The translations under genes and the position numbers were made by a program. Under the pieces are notes generated by a model that made no database searches, was not told the origin of the DNA, and worked only from the letters and a program-made list of their open reading frames with translations. Shown here piece by piece: positions 25,375 through 36,073 of a stretch of 64,000 nt of DNA; position 1 is the stretch's first letter; each line of letters opens with the position of its first letter. This DNA is from Bacteroidales bacterium (GTDB lineage: Bacteria; Bacteroidota; Bacteroidia; Bacteroidales; UBA932): contig JAFPVJ010000007.1 in NCBI GenBank assembly GCA_017400135.1, positions 50,197-114,196 on the forward strand, written 5' to 3'.

Positions 25375-28300
25375 ATGACCAAGAGAATTATTCGGACCCT
25401 GGCAGTCGCTCTTGTCCTGGCTCTCGCCGGATTCACGGCGGCAGCGCAGAACAGGACTGTCACGGGTAAAGTGCTCGACGCCCAGGGATTTCCCATTCCG
25501 GGCGTCGCGGTCATTCTCGACGGCACGACGAACGGCACGATGACACTTGACGACGGTTCCTTCAGTTTGAGGGTCCCCGCAGGTGACGCCGCGCTCACCT
25601 TCACCTCTCTCGGCTATTTCGAGAAGAAGGTCACGGTCCCGGGATCGCAGAGCATCCTGGACGTCGCGCTCGAGGAAGACAACCAGCTCCTTGAGGAGAT
25701 TGTGGTCGTCGGTTACGGCACGCAGAAAAAGGTCAACTTGACCGGCGCCGTCACCGCAGTCGACAGCAAGGCCTTGGAGAACCGTTCGGCGCATTCGCTT
25801 TCCACGATGCTCCAGGGTTCCGTACCGGGCCTCAACATCTCCACCTCCGCGGGTAATCCGGGCTCCACCGGAAGCCTGAACATCCGAGGCATCACGTCCA
25901 TCAACGATGCGGGTCCGCTCGTCCTCATCGACGGAGCCATCGGGGACATCAACCGCGTCAATCCCAACGACGTGGAGTCCATCTCCGTCATCAAGGATGC
26001 CGCAGCCGCAGCCGTCTATGGCGCCCGCGCCGCATACGGCGTGATCCTCGTCACCACCAAGAACGGTGCCGCAAGGGAAGGAAAAGCCACCGTACGCTAC
26101 TCCGGCCGCTGGGGCTGGGAAGAGCCTACCACTTCCACAGATTACGAGACCCGTGGTTACTGGTCCGTCTATACCGTCGACAAGTTCTGGCAGGCGGGCG
26201 GACTCGGCAAATACACCACCTATACGGACTACGACATGGCTCAGCTCCTCGCGCGCGTCAACGACGTCACCGAGGATCCTTCCCGTCCCTGGATCGTGGA
26301 AGAGGTCCGCAACGGCCGGAACCAGTGGGTCTACTATTGCAACACCGACTGGTACCACGAACTCTACACCGACCGGCACGCCGCGACCACCCAGTCCGTT
26401 TCCGTGAGCGGCGGCAACAAGGCGGTCCGGTACTTCCTGTCAGGCGGTTACGACCGGCAGAACGGTATCATCAAGACCCGGCCCGACGTGTTCACGAAGT
26501 ACAACCTCCGTTCGAAGATCGACTTCCAGGTCAACAAGTACATGAGCCTGTCCAACAACACGTCGTTCTACAGTTCCACTTACGACTTCCCCGGAACCGG
26601 TACCGGCAACATCCAGGATACGTTCCGCTATGCTTCCCGCCACGCGCTCGCATCGTTCCCGCCCAAGAACCCCGACGGTTCCTGGGTCTACGGCACCCCG
26701 ATGATCAGCGGATCTTACAACGTGGCCAACGGACGGCACATCATCTTCGGCTCGGATACCCAGAAGAACATCCAGAAGAGGAATGACTTCTCCAACACGA
26801 CCCAGCTGGTCATCACACCGGTCCGGCCCTGGAGCATCACCGCCAATTTCACCTACCGTCTCTACCAGAACCTGAACACCACGCGTACCACCAACTTCTC
26901 CTGGAGAAGATATCCGGAGGCGGAACTCGAGTGGTATACCACGGGAGCCGGCATCGATGAGCTCACCGAGACCATCACCACCTACAATTACAAGGCGGCC
27001 AATATCTTCACGAACTATGAGGACACCTTCGCCGACGCCCATCACCTTACCCTGATGGCCGGTATGAACTGGGAGGACTGGCGGAGCAAGAACGTCGAAG
27101 CATCCGCCCAGAACCTGCTCAGCCTGACGCTCAACGACCTGAATCTCGTGGGTACGGATGCCAGCGGCGCCGTCATCACCAATGTGGCCGGCGGCCAGAA
27201 TTCCTACGGCATCCTCGGTTTCTTCGGCCGTATCAACTACGACTACAAGGGCCGCTACCTCTTCGAGGCTTCCGCCCGTTATGACGGATCCTCCCGTTTC
27301 GGCAAATACCACCGCTGGGGCTTCTTCCCTTCGGCGTCCGTGGGCTGGCGTATCTCCGAGGAACCTTTCTTCCACCCGCTCAAGCGGACCATCAACAACC
27401 TCAAGCTCCGCGCCTCCTACGGCAGCCTCGGCAACCAGAACGTAGGCTATTACGACTACCTCCGTACGATCTCCATTGCCGATTACAAGTATTCCTTCGG
27501 AGAAAGCGCGTCCTACCCCAAGAAGGCCACGATGTCCGCTCCCGTGGCAGGCGACCTGACCTGGGAGACCTCGCAGCAGTACAATGTCGGTATCGACATC
27601 GCCGCGTTCAACAACCGGCTTGAGTTCACCGCTGAGGCCTATATCCGCGACACCAAGGACATGCTCACAGCGGGCATGAAACTTCCTGCGGTCTATGGAG
27701 CCAGCTCTCCGAATGTGAACAACGCCGACCTACGCACCAAGGGCTATGAACTGTCCCTTGCCTGGCGTGACTCGTTCATCCTGGCCGGCCGGCCGTTCTC
27801 CTATAGCCTCAAGGGAACCCTCAGCGACTTCAGGTCCTACATCACCAAATACCTGAACAACCCCAACCACCTCCTCTCCGACTATTACGAAGGCATGAGG
27901 ATCGGCGATATCTGGGGCTACGAAGTCACCGGCCTCTTCGCGACAGACCAAGAGGCGCAGGACTACTACAACAACGTCTGTAACACGGAGGACCTCATCG
28001 GCAGCAGCCGTATGGTGGGCGGCACCCTGGCGGGTGACCTCATCTATGTGGACCAGAACGGAAGCAAGGACCTCGATTACGGCAAGGGAACGCTCGAAGA
28101 CCATGGCGACCTTATCAATCTCGGCAATTCGCTGGCCAGCCTGCAGTACGGTTTCACCTTCGGTGTGAGCTGGCTCGGCTTCGACGCCAGCGCCTTCTTC
28201 CAGGGAACCGGCGACCACTACTGGTATCCTTCCAAGATGAACATGGCGTTCTGGGGACCGTATGCTTATTCCTACACATCCTTCCTCCCACGCGATTTCA

Positions 28301-28668
28301 TCCAGAGATGCTGGTCTGAGGAGAATACCGATGCGTACTTCCCCCGGCCCCGCGCCTATTCTTCCACCGGCGGTGAGCTCAAGCTCACCAACAGCAAATA
28401 CCTGCAGAACATCCGGTATCTCCGCCTGAAGAACCTCACCGTGGGCTACACCATACCGGAAAGCCTCACCGGCAAGATCGGCATCGACAAGGTCCGTTTC
28501 TATTTCACCGGCGAGAATCTCTGCTACTGGTCTCCCCTTAAAAAGAACACCCTTTATGTCGATCCCGAGTCCGCATACACCCGGGATACAAGCTCCAACA
28601 GCGTAGCGGATGCCATGGCCTATCCCTGGCAGAAAACGATCCTGTTCGGCGTTGACATCACATTCTAA
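25375..28668 (+). CDS. SusC/RagA-family TonB-dependent outer-membrane importer (PUL1)
   Basis: Outer-membrane oligosaccharide importer, powered by TonB. The 1097-residue product has a Sec signal (about 1-23), a carboxypeptidase-regulatory-like domain (about 25-105), a TonB box region EIVVVGYGTQKKVNLTGAV (about 109-127), a plug domain with the SusC hallmarks GSVPGLNI and VLIDGAIGDINRVNPNDVES, and a 22-strand barrel ending in F. It lacks the STN domain of the PUL2 homologue, so it should not signal through an anti-sigma factor. It is followed after 15 bases by its SusD partner. Confidence 0.96.
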   Translation: MTKRIIRTLAVALVLALAGFTAAAQNRTVTGKVLDAQGFPIPGVAVILDGTTNGTMTLDDGSFSLRVPAGDAALTFTSLGYFEKKVTVPGSQSILDVALEEDNQLLEEIVVVGYGTQKKVNLTGAVTAVDSKALENRSAHSLSTMLQGSVPGLNISTSAGNPGSTGSLNIRGITSINDAGPLVLIDGAIGDINRVNPNDVESISVIKDAAAAAVYGARAAYGVILVTTKNGAAREGKATVRYSGRWGWEEPTTSTDYETRGYWSVYTVDKFWQAGGLGKYTTYTDYDMAQLLARVNDVTEDPSRPWIVEEVRNGRNQWVYYCNTDWYHELYTDRHAATTQSVSVSGGNKAVRYFLSGGYDRQNGIIKTRPDVFTKYNLRSKIDFQVNKYMSLSNNTSFYSSTYDFPGTGTGNIQDTFRYASRHALASFPPKNPDGSWVYGTPMISGSYNVANGRHIIFGSDTQKNIQKRNDFSNTTQLVITPVRPWSITANFTYRLYQNLNTTRTTNFSWRRYPEAELEWYTTGAGIDELTETITTYNYKAANIFTNYEDTFADAHHLTLMAGMNWEDWRSKNVEASAQNLLSLTLNDLNLVGTDASGAVITNVAGGQNSYGILGFFGRINYDYKGRYLFEASARYDGSSRFGKYHRWGFFPSASVGWRISEEPFFHPLKRTINNLKLRASYGSLGNQNVGYYDYLRTISIADYKYSFGESASYPKKATMSAPVAGDLTWETSQQYNVGIDIAAFNNRLEFTAEAYIRDTKDMLTAGMKLPAVYGASSPNVNNADLRTKGYELSLAWRDSFILAGRPFSYSLKGTLSDFRSYITKYLNNPNHLLSDYYEGMRIGDIWGYEVTGLFATDQEAQDYYNNVCNTEDLIGSSRMVGGTLAGDLIYVDQNGSKDLDYGKGTLEDHGDLINLGNSLASLQYGFTFGVSWLGFDASAFFQGTGDHYWYPSKMNMAFWGPYAYSYTSFLPRDFIQRCWSEENTDAYFPRPRAYSSTGGELKLTNSKYLQNIRYLRLKNLTVGYTIPESLTGKIGIDKVRFYFTGENLCYWSPLKKNTLYVDPESAYTRDTSSNSVADAMAYPWQKTILFGVDITF

Positions 28669-28683
28669 CAGGAGGACAGCGAT

Positions 28684-30528
28684 ATGAAAAAGATATTCAT
28701 CATACTAAGTGCAGCTCTGTTCTGCTTCTGCGCATGCGACATTTTCGCTCCTGAGGACCTGCTTGAAAAGACTCCCCAGTCCAAGATCAGTCCCGCAGAC
28801 TTCTTCTCCAACGAGACGGAACTCCAGCTCTATACCAATCCGCTGTACGACCTCTTCGACAACAGCGTCATGTTCAAGAGGAGTTCGTCCGACCGATTCA
28901 GCGACCACTTCGTCGAGAACAATCTTTCCGACGAGCAGGCCGGAACCCGTTCCGCCGTTGAGACCAGCTGGTCCTGGGTTAGCCTCAGAAGGATCAATTC
29001 CCTGCTGGCCAACTCCTACAACTGCCCGGACGAAAAGGTCCGCGCCCACTACGAAGGCATAGCCCGTTTCTTCAGGGCCTACTTCTATTTCGCGAAGGTC
29101 TTGAAATGGGGCGACGTCCCGTGGGTCGACCACGAGCTCGATTCCGATTCCGAGGACCTCTATGCACCGAGGGATACCCGTGAGACCATCTTCAACCACA
29201 TGATTGAGGACCTCGATTTCGCCATCGCGAACCTGCCGGAGGGCCTGTCCACCTATCGTGTCAACAAATGGGCCGCGCTCAGCTTCAAGGCCAGGATTTG
29301 CCTCTTCGAGGGTACGTTCCGCAAGTATCACAATGCCACCTGTTCCGATGACAACGGCACCGTGATCGGCGGCCGTGCCACCAAAGGCACCGTCATTCCT
29401 TACGAGCACGATGCCGACTACTATCTCAAGCTCGCAGCCGATGCGGCCCTGGAGGTGATGAACTGCGGTCTCTACAAACTCGCTCCGGACTACCTCACCC
29501 TCTTCGCCGAGATCAACGCAGACCCGAACGAGTACATCCTTGCCGTCAAATACGACAAGACGCTCGACATCATGCATGGTACGACTTCCTACGCCGTCAT
29601 GCCTACCCAGGGACGCCCGGGTCTCACGAAGAAGTTCGTGGACAGCTACCTGATGAAGGACGGCTCCCGCTTCACCGACAAGGAAGGCTGGCAAACCCTG
29701 ACGTTCCTCGATGAACTGGCCGACCGTGACCCCCGTCTTTCCTGCACCACCCGCGTGCCGGGCTACACCCGCATCGGAAAGAAGGATGTCGAGCCTTCCC
29801 AGATGAGTTGCAGCGCCACCGGGTTCCAGCTCGTGAAGTTCGTCATGGACGGCACCCTGGACGGTATCGACCGCGTCGAGATGTCTTACTGCGACCTTCC
29901 GGTTTTCCGTCTCGCGGAGGACTACCTCATCTATGCCGAAGCACTCGCCGAACTCGGAACACTCTCCCAGTTCGACCTTGACAATTCCGTCAATCTCCTT
30001 CGCCAGCGCGTGGGGATGCCTTCGCTCGACATGGCCGCGGCCAACGCCAATCCCGATGACAATTACCTGGGATCCGAAAAATACGGCTACACCAACGTCG
30101 GAGGCGCCAACAAGGGTGTCATCCTGGAAATCCGCCGCGAGCGCGCCATCGAACTGGCCCAGGAAGGTTTCCGTTCCGCAGACCTGATCCGCTGGCGTGC
30201 CGGCAAGTGCGTCGAGCAGGAGATTTACGGTCCGTATTACCCCTCGCTCGGCGGCTATGACCTCACCGGCGACGGAAAGATCAACCTCTATATCTATGAG
30301 GGAACCAAGCCCAGCGGCATCGATTCCAGCGTCGACCTCCGGAAGGTCGGAGAGTCCGGCACGGGTATCTACCTGACCGAACAGGGCAAGGGCTACTGCG
30401 AACCGTTCCAGCCTCAGAAGAACCAAGGCGTCGTACCCACGTTCAACGAAGACAGGGACTACTTCTACCCGATTCCGGCTGAGGAGATCATCCTCAATCC
30501 CAATCTCTCCCAGAACCCGGGTTGGTGA
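28684..30528 (+). CDS. SusD/RagB-family surface glycan-binding lipoprotein (PUL1)
   Basis: Lid of the SusCD importer, captures glycans at the cell surface. The lipoprotein signal ends FCFCAC (about 13-18), followed by the typical APEDLLEKTPQ. The SusD N-terminal helices contain FFRAYFYFAKVLKWGDVPWV, and the C-terminal region contains ILEIRRERAIELAQEGFR and the Asn-Pro end NPNLSQNPGW. 614 residues, in the usual 500-650 range. Specificity cannot be read from sequence. Confidence 0.96.
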   Translation: MKKIFIILSAALFCFCACDIFAPEDLLEKTPQSKISPADFFSNETELQLYTNPLYDLFDNSVMFKRSSSDRFSDHFVENNLSDEQAGTRSAVETSWSWVSLRRINSLLANSYNCPDEKVRAHYEGIARFFRAYFYFAKVLKWGDVPWVDHELDSDSEDLYAPRDTRETIFNHMIEDLDFAIANLPEGLSTYRVNKWAALSFKARICLFEGTFRKYHNATCSDDNGTVIGGRATKGTVIPYEHDADYYLKLAADAALEVMNCGLYKLAPDYLTLFAEINADPNEYILAVKYDKTLDIMHGTTSYAVMPTQGRPGLTKKFVDSYLMKDGSRFTDKEGWQTLTFLDELADRDPRLSCTTRVPGYTRIGKKDVEPSQMSCSATGFQLVKFVMDGTLDGIDRVEMSYCDLPVFRLAEDYLIYAEALAELGTLSQFDLDNSVNLLRQRVGMPSLDMAAANANPDDNYLGSEKYGYTNVGGANKGVILEIRRERAIELAQEGFRSADLIRWRAGKCVEQEIYGPYYPSLGGYDLTGDGKINLYIYEGTKPSGIDSSVDLRKVGESGTGIYLTEQGKGYCEPFQPQKNQGVVPTFNEDRDYFYPIPAEEIILNPNLSQNPGW

Positions 30529-30559
30529 TGATTGCATTCAATCTAAATCCCAGTAAGAA

Positions 30560-33500
30560 ATGAAACATTTCAGAACAATCATAATGGCGGCTGCGGCCCT
30601 CGTGCTCGCAGCCTGCACGCCGGACAAGACCGAAAGCCTGGCAAGCGCCGTCCTTCCCGAACAGTCGATCCTGACGTTTGCAGCCACTTCCGCCGAGCCG
30701 CAGACCATGTGGGTCTATGCCGACGGCGAATGGATGGCCGACGTACCCGTGGATTGGCTTACGGTTTCTCCCGCTTCCGGTATCGGCAACGTCGAGGTTA
30801 CCTTCTCCGTCACCGACAACGTCAAGAACGGTGCCCAGGACGCCCCGCGTTCCACCCGCGTGAGATTCATGGGCGGTTCGCTGGAGCGGTCCGGTGAAAC
30901 GCTCATCAACCAGAAGGGAGACACGTATCTCGGAAGTCCCGAGATCAGCGTGACGGAAGTGCTCGCCCTCGAGGACGAGGCCGTCGCCAAGATCCTTTCC
31001 TCCACCGTCATGGCGGTATCCAAGAAAGGCCTCATCCTTTCCGATGGCACCAACAACATCTATGTCGTCGGAACCCCGGACGTAAAACCCGGTGACGTCG
31101 TCTTTGTCAACGGCACCAAAACGACCCTCTACGGCATGCCCGCCTTCATCATAGACGAGTGCGAAGTGCTCTCTTCCGGAGCGGTCGTCTATCCGCCCGA
31201 GAATGACATCACTTCCCGCATCGACGGTTACGTTCCCAAGGGAGTCGAATACTTTACCGTTTCCGGCTCGCTCGTGACCACCACCATCCGCATCCCGGGT
31301 GCCAGCACCCGCGTCACGGCGGTGGACGTCCCCGAAGCCCTTGGTTTTGCGGCTGCCGACCTGCACAAGGTCAAGGTGTCCGGCTACTTCATCGGCATCG
31401 TCAACAACAAGCCGAGCTTCGTCTGTGCCACCCTCGTCAAGGGATCAGCCGACGACAGCCTCGTCCCCTATCCCGTGAAGTGGCATCTCGGAGACGCCAG
31501 CATCAACTTCAACGACACCTGGCCCGACCAGTATGACGACCAGGGCAACAAGCTCGACGAGGACCAGCGCAACGTGGAGGCCGTCCAGGGTCTCGGCTAC
31601 CTGACCTACGTTCCCGGTGATTTCACCGAGGACAACAGCGCCACCAAGGTCTATCCTCACCGTGACATCAGCGCCTACAACCCCCGCATCACCGGCGCCT
31701 GGACCGACGACTACTGGCTCTTCACCGGCACCGGCGCCATCAAGGCCGGTTCCGAGGTGCAGATCATCTTCGAGGCCCGCGTTTCCGCGACCAACCCCAA
31801 GTATTGGAAACTCCAGTACTATGACGGCACCGTATGGAAGACCGCCGGCGAGGAGAAGACCACCAACGAGACCGGAAGCCCGCTCACCTACACCCATCAG
31901 ATGAATGCCGACGGAAACACCAACATCCAGGTGAGCGAAGTCGTCAAGTTCAACAAGAACAACGAGCACTGCCTGTTCCGCTTCCTCTGCATGACCAACT
32001 ATCAGGCGAACGGCAACGGCCCCCTGAGCGTCCGCAACGGCGGTTCCGCCCGTATCTCCGTGACCGATCCGGCCAGCGAGGACTTCCAGCCCGGAATCTT
32101 CATCGTCAAGGAAGGCGACGGCGTGGAGCAGGATGACGTGGAACCCGAGTCCGCCGTTGTCGTCCTTTCCTCCGAACTCCTCACGTTCGAAGGCGTCCCG
32201 GCAGGCCCCCAGACCCTCACCGTCAAGTCCGACCACGACTTCACCCTCAGTACCGATGTCGATTGGATCACCCTGGACAAGACCGAGGGTGTCGCCGATG
32301 AGTCCACGGACATCAAGGTGACCTGCGCCCAGAGTACGCTCCCCACCCTCCGCCAGGGCCAGATCAAACTCACCTCTGCGGATACCAAGATTTATATCGA
32401 TGTCGTGCAGAGCGCCTACGGCAAGGAACTCGAGCCGTTCATCTCCATCGTCGGTGGCAACAACGTCCAGGTCGATGCCGATGCGGCGTCCTTCAAGGTC
32501 CAGGTACAGTCCAATGTCCCTTATACCGTGGAGATTCCCGAAGAGGTCGACTGGATTGCCACGATCCCGTTCACTCGGGCCACCGTCGACGTGACGGAGC
32601 TGGAGCTCTTCTGCGCCGCCAACACGGATGCCGCATCCAGGACGGCGACGGTCTACGTGAAGAACGAGGAGCTTAATCTCGTCGCGCCGGTCATCGTGAC
32701 CCAAGCCGGCTATGTCGCGCCTCCTTCCGGAATCATCTTCCAGGACAACTTCGACTGGATGCGACCTTACGTGGATTACTACAATGCCAATTCCGGCAAG
32801 ACCCTCGGCCGTTCCGTCGAAGACAACAACGCCAGCGGAAACGCTCCCAACGCGTACACCGATGCCACGATCAAGGCCAGCGGACTCATGGAAGCATTCG
32901 CCGCCCAGGGTTATGTGGACATCAATGCTTCCGTCACGTCCCTGTATCCTCAGGATTGCTATTGGAAGATGGGTAAGTCCAATACCCACACGGGCATCCA
33001 GCTTCCTCCGGTCAATTACACCGGCAAGGCGACCATCTCCTTCGACTGGAGTCCCCACATGACCGGCAGCGGCAACATCGACAAGGTCAATACCGTCGTC
33101 GAGGTCATCACGGGCGGCGTTTCCGTGGTGAGCGCTCCGTTCCCGAACGACTGGCAGAAGGGCCATCTCGAGTGGAAGACGGCAACCACCACCATCGACA
33201 TCACGCCCGAGTCCAAGATCATCATCCGTCCCGAATATCTCGAGAACCATGACGGCATCTCCCAGATGAGATGGTATGTGGACAATATCGTGATCCGCGA
33301 ACCGGAGCCGACGCTCAAGGCCCAGTGGTACTTCGACACCGATCCGAGCAAGGATGCCTATACGGCCACCTTCGGCACCACCGCCGGCACCTTCTCCGAC
33401 CAGGCGGGTGACAACGGCATGTACATCGATGCCAACGGCGAAAGCGTGGGCACCGGCCGCATCACCTTCGTGCAGGTGGACAAGACCTCATACGGCCTCA

Positions 33501-33967
33501 AGGACAATCCGAAGTATTACGTCGGCGGAACCGGTCATCCTTACATGACCGGCGTCTGGCCGGGAGACTACTGGCTCTTCACGGCCACCGACGGCAAGGA
33601 GTATCCCGCCGGCACCAAACTGCACATCAAGTACCTGACCCGTATCTCCGGCACCGGCCAGAAATACTGGATCCTCGAGTACTGGGACGGCGCCGCCTGG
33701 CAACCCGGAGCGGAACTCCAAACCGAAAGCGAGACCGGTACCAGCGTGCAGTACAACTTCATCGAACCGACTTCCAACACGACCGTCGAGGGAACCTTCA
33801 CCCTCGCTTCGGCCTGCACCGTCATGCAGTTCCGCATGCGCTGCGTCGCCAACTGGCAGTCCAACGGCAAGGGAGCGCTCGCCGCGCCCAACGGAGGCAC
33901 CTGCCGCCTGGCGGCAGACTCGGCCGACCTGGCGGGCACCAGCCCGGTTTTCGAAGTCGTGGAATAG
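30560..33967 (+). CDS. Large multi-domain surface lipoprotein with BACON-like repeats and duplicated C-terminal module
   Basis: Likely the surface glycan-binding protein of PUL1, 1135 residues. The lipoprotein signal ends VLAAC (about 15-19). Domains read by eye: BACON-like Ig fold (about 30-105, WLTVSPASG), two OB-fold-like regions (about 120-290), a beta-sandwich module (about 340-505), BACON-like 2 and 3 (about 535-625 and 635-720, WITLDKTEG), a jelly-roll-like region (about 730-915), then a second copy of the module (about 955-1120). The two modules share DYWLFT, KYW-L-Y-DG-W, and C-FR--C--N-Q-NGNGPL/GKGAL. No catalytic motif was recognised. It follows SusD after 31 bases and ends at a strong terminator. 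Confidence 0.8.
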   Translation: MKHFRTIIMAAAALVLAACTPDKTESLASAVLPEQSILTFAATSAEPQTMWVYADGEWMADVPVDWLTVSPASGIGNVEVTFSVTDNVKNGAQDAPRSTRVRFMGGSLERSGETLINQKGDTYLGSPEISVTEVLALEDEAVAKILSSTVMAVSKKGLILSDGTNNIYVVGTPDVKPGDVVFVNGTKTTLYGMPAFIIDECEVLSSGAVVYPPENDITSRIDGYVPKGVEYFTVSGSLVTTTIRIPGASTRVTAVDVPEALGFAAADLHKVKVSGYFIGIVNNKPSFVCATLVKGSADDSLVPYPVKWHLGDASINFNDTWPDQYDDQGNKLDEDQRNVEAVQGLGYLTYVPGDFTEDNSATKVYPHRDISAYNPRITGAWTDDYWLFTGTGAIKAGSEVQIIFEARVSATNPKYWKLQYYDGTVWKTAGEEKTTNETGSPLTYTHQMNADGNTNIQVSEVVKFNKNNEHCLFRFLCMTNYQANGNGPLSVRNGGSARISVTDPASEDFQPGIFIVKEGDGVEQDDVEPESAVVVLSSELLTFEGVPAGPQTLTVKSDHDFTLSTDVDWITLDKTEGVADESTDIKVTCAQSTLPTLRQGQIKLTSADTKIYIDVVQSAYGKELEPFISIVGGNNVQVDADAASFKVQVQSNVPYTVEIPEEVDWIATIPFTRATVDVTELELFCAANTDAASRTATVYVKNEELNLVAPVIVTQAGYVAPPSGIIFQDNFDWMRPYVDYYNANSGKTLGRSVEDNNASGNAPNAYTDATIKASGLMEAFAAQGYVDINASVTSLYPQDCYWKMGKSNTHTGIQLPPVNYTGKATISFDWSPHMTGSGNIDKVNTVVEVITGGVSVVSAPFPNDWQKGHLEWKTATTTIDITPESKIIIRPEYLENHDGISQMRWYVDNIVIREPEPTLKAQWYFDTDPSKDAYTATFGTTAGTFSDQAGDNGMYIDANGESVGTGRITFVQVDKTSYGLKDNPKYYVGGTGHPYMTGVWPGDYWLFTATDGKEYPAGTKLHIKYLTRISGTGQKYWILEYWDGAAWQPGAELQTESETGTSVQYNFIEPTSNTTVEGTFTLASACTVMQFRMRCVANWQSNGKGALAAPNGGTCRLAADSADLAGTSPVFEVVE

Positions 33968-33982
33968 ACGGCTGATACAGAC

Positions 33983-34019
33983 AAGAAAGAGGCTCGCCGG
34001 TCGGCGGGCCTCTTTCTTA
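33983..34019. terminator. Bidirectional terminator closing PUL1
   Basis: AAGAAAGAGGCTCGCC pairs with GGCGGGCCTCTTTCTT (one G:U) around a 4-base loop; 16-base stem. It ends PUL1 on the plus strand and the phosphoesterase transcript on the minus strand. Confidence 0.88.
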
Positions 34020-34035
34020 TCATTCGTATATCTGC

Positions 34036-36018
34036 CTATTGCTTATAAGCATCCGTGGAGAACTCTTTCGGCCGTTTCATCGACTCCGTGTAAACGTTGC
34101 CGAAACGGTCGGTGACCTTGATTTCCAGGGTGCTGGTCGCTGAAGACGCCTTGACGCGGAACATATTGCGGTTGAAACCGGTGTCGAAATTGATGCTGCC
34201 ATCGGAGTTCAACGAAGCATTGGCGTCGAGGCGCTTGGCGGTGTAAGCGATGATGTGGAGCGGATCCCGCTCCGAAGTCAGGTGCGTGACCTGCAGGGCA
34301 TTGCCGTTCTCCTTGACCTCGATCGTCCAGGAAGGATCATAGTTCCAGATATTGAGATAGACATAATTGTCTCCGCTGAAAGAGCCCCAGGTCGTCGTAT
34401 ACTGAGCCAGAGCCTCTTTGTGTGCGGCATTCCCCTTGGGGACATATTTATTCGCCGTGATCTCTATCTGGTTGCGGTCGTAGGAGCGGAACTGATGCGA
34501 GGCGTCCCGGCCCGTTGCCTTATACACCCATTTGAAAGCCGTCCCGTTGATGTCCACGATCGTGTAGCCGCCGGGAGCGCCGTCCGTGCCGATATGCACA
34601 CCGGGAGTCAGTTTGCCGCTCCACCACCAGGTGGCGCAGACCGCGCCGGCATTGTGCTCGAAAAAGTGCCGGCTGTCCAGCCGGTCCACATTGTAGACCT
34701 TGTGGGTGTGGCCCGTGAATACTTGCACCTGGTCGAAACCGGCGAAGGTCGACTCGAACTGGGCGGCCGGTGACATGCTGTAACCGCCGGCGGCGGTATA
34801 GAGCGGGGCGTGCATCGTCACGACGACCGGCGTGGACTTGGGCACGAGGGCCAGGTCCTTCGCGAGCCATTCAAATTCCTCACTGACCAGCGCACAGTTG
34901 TACGTGCGGGTAAAGGCGCCGTCCGTACGGCCGGAGGCCGGCGTCGAATTGGTGCACTCGATGTCGTCCAGGACGATGTAATGCACCTTGCCGATATTGA
35001 AGGAATAGTATGTCGGCGCAATTTTTTCCTTGTACTCTGCAACGGTCTCGAAGTCGCCCTTGAAGTACATGCTGTGGTCGTGGTTGCCGATCGTATGGAA
35101 GATCTGGATGCCGTTGATGGTCTTGGCGTCTTCCAGATATTCCGCGAAACCATATTTGTTGTCCTTCCAATACAGGTCCCAGGTCATGTCGCCCAGGGTC
35201 AGGGCGTAGATCTTGTCGCTCGCATGAGCCGACGTGTAAGCATTGACGTCCTTGACGAATTCGCTGAACTGCTTCCGGTCGTCATTGCGGTTAGCCAGAT
35301 GGATGTCGCCGAAGACCAGCATCGTGTGATGATCCTGGCCGGACACCTTCTTCAGGGAGAAATCGATCCGCTCAACGACGGTCGAACTTTTGGTCAACTG
35401 TTTGTAGAGCAGGGGGCGTACCCCGTCGGACGGAGCCTCGTAGCCGGACGGCAGGGTGACAAAGACATATCCGTGCTTCTTCTTGGACTTCATCTGATAA
35501 ACGCCCTTCGCATCGGTCTGTACGACCTCGAATCCGTCGGAGACCGCCACGCCGGACAACGGGGTGCCGTCACAGGCTACCAGACCATAGACCGTGCTGC
35601 CGGAGGCCGGTTCCACTCCGTCGCCGGGAATCACGACGTTGATCGTAATCTTTCCTTTTTCCACCTCGTCGGATCCCCGCTTGATGAAGACCGTATACGG
35701 ACCGTCCGTCAGGAAACCGTTCCATAGATCCCGGATTGAAATCGTAAATTTCGTGACGGAAGTCTCCAGGATGGAGCAGGTCCGCCTGTCACTGCCGGAA
35801 GCGAGTACGATCTGGTCGCTCTGCAGCGGCGCCTTCTGGAACTGCACCCGGAATTCCATCGTCTCGGTGCCCTTTTCCAGCGAAAGGCTGGCGGGCACTT
35901 CAAACATCACGTCTTTCATCAGGGACTGGGAGTTCTCTTCCGTGGGTGTCTTGCAGGTCGTTACGGCGCAAGACAGCGCAACCGCCAGGAGCGGGATCAG
36001 TAACTTTAAGTTTTTCAT
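34036..36018 (-). CDS. Calcineurin-like phosphoesterase lipoprotein with N- and C-terminal accessory domains
   Basis: Predicted envelope phosphatase or phosphodiesterase, 660 residues. The lipoprotein signal ends AVALSC. An Ig-like region (about 30-130) and a carboxypeptidase-regulatory-like domain (about 140-215) lead to the metallophosphoesterase core (about 235-480) with FGDIHLANR, LGDMTWD, GNHDHSM, VTMHAPL and FTGHTHKVYN, so all metal ligands are present. A C-terminal beta domain (about 490-655) follows. This matches the Bacteroidota family with MetallophosN and MetallophosC domains. Start 36018 (MKNLKLL) is preferred over 36066; 36021 is also possible. The substrate is unknown. Confidence 0.9.
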   Translation of the reverse strand: MKNLKLLIPLLAVALSCAVTTCKTPTEENSQSLMKDVMFEVPASLSLEKGTETMEFRVQFQKAPLQSDQIVLASGSDRRTCSILETSVTKFTISIRDLWNGFLTDGPYTVFIKRGSDEVEKGKITINVVIPGDGVEPASGSTVYGLVACDGTPLSGVAVSDGFEVVQTDAKGVYQMKSKKKHGYVFVTLPSGYEAPSDGVRPLLYKQLTKSSTVVERIDFSLKKVSGQDHHTMLVFGDIHLANRNDDRKQFSEFVKDVNAYTSAHASDKIYALTLGDMTWDLYWKDNKYGFAEYLEDAKTINGIQIFHTIGNHDHSMYFKGDFETVAEYKEKIAPTYYSFNIGKVHYIVLDDIECTNSTPASGRTDGAFTRTYNCALVSEEFEWLAKDLALVPKSTPVVVTMHAPLYTAAGGYSMSPAAQFESTFAGFDQVQVFTGHTHKVYNVDRLDSRHFFEHNAGAVCATWWWSGKLTPGVHIGTDGAPGGYTIVDINGTAFKWVYKATGRDASHQFRSYDRNQIEITANKYVPKGNAAHKEALAQYTTTWGSFSGDNYVYLNIWNYDPSWTIEVKENGNALQVTHLTSERDPLHIIAYTAKRLDANASLNSDGSINFDTGFNRNMFRVKASSATSTLEIKVTDRFGNVYTESMKRPKEFSTDAYKQ

Positions 36019-36073
36019 CATAGCGATAAAGTTACCATTTTTTTTGAAAACAAGGCTTTTTTCCATTTTTTCT

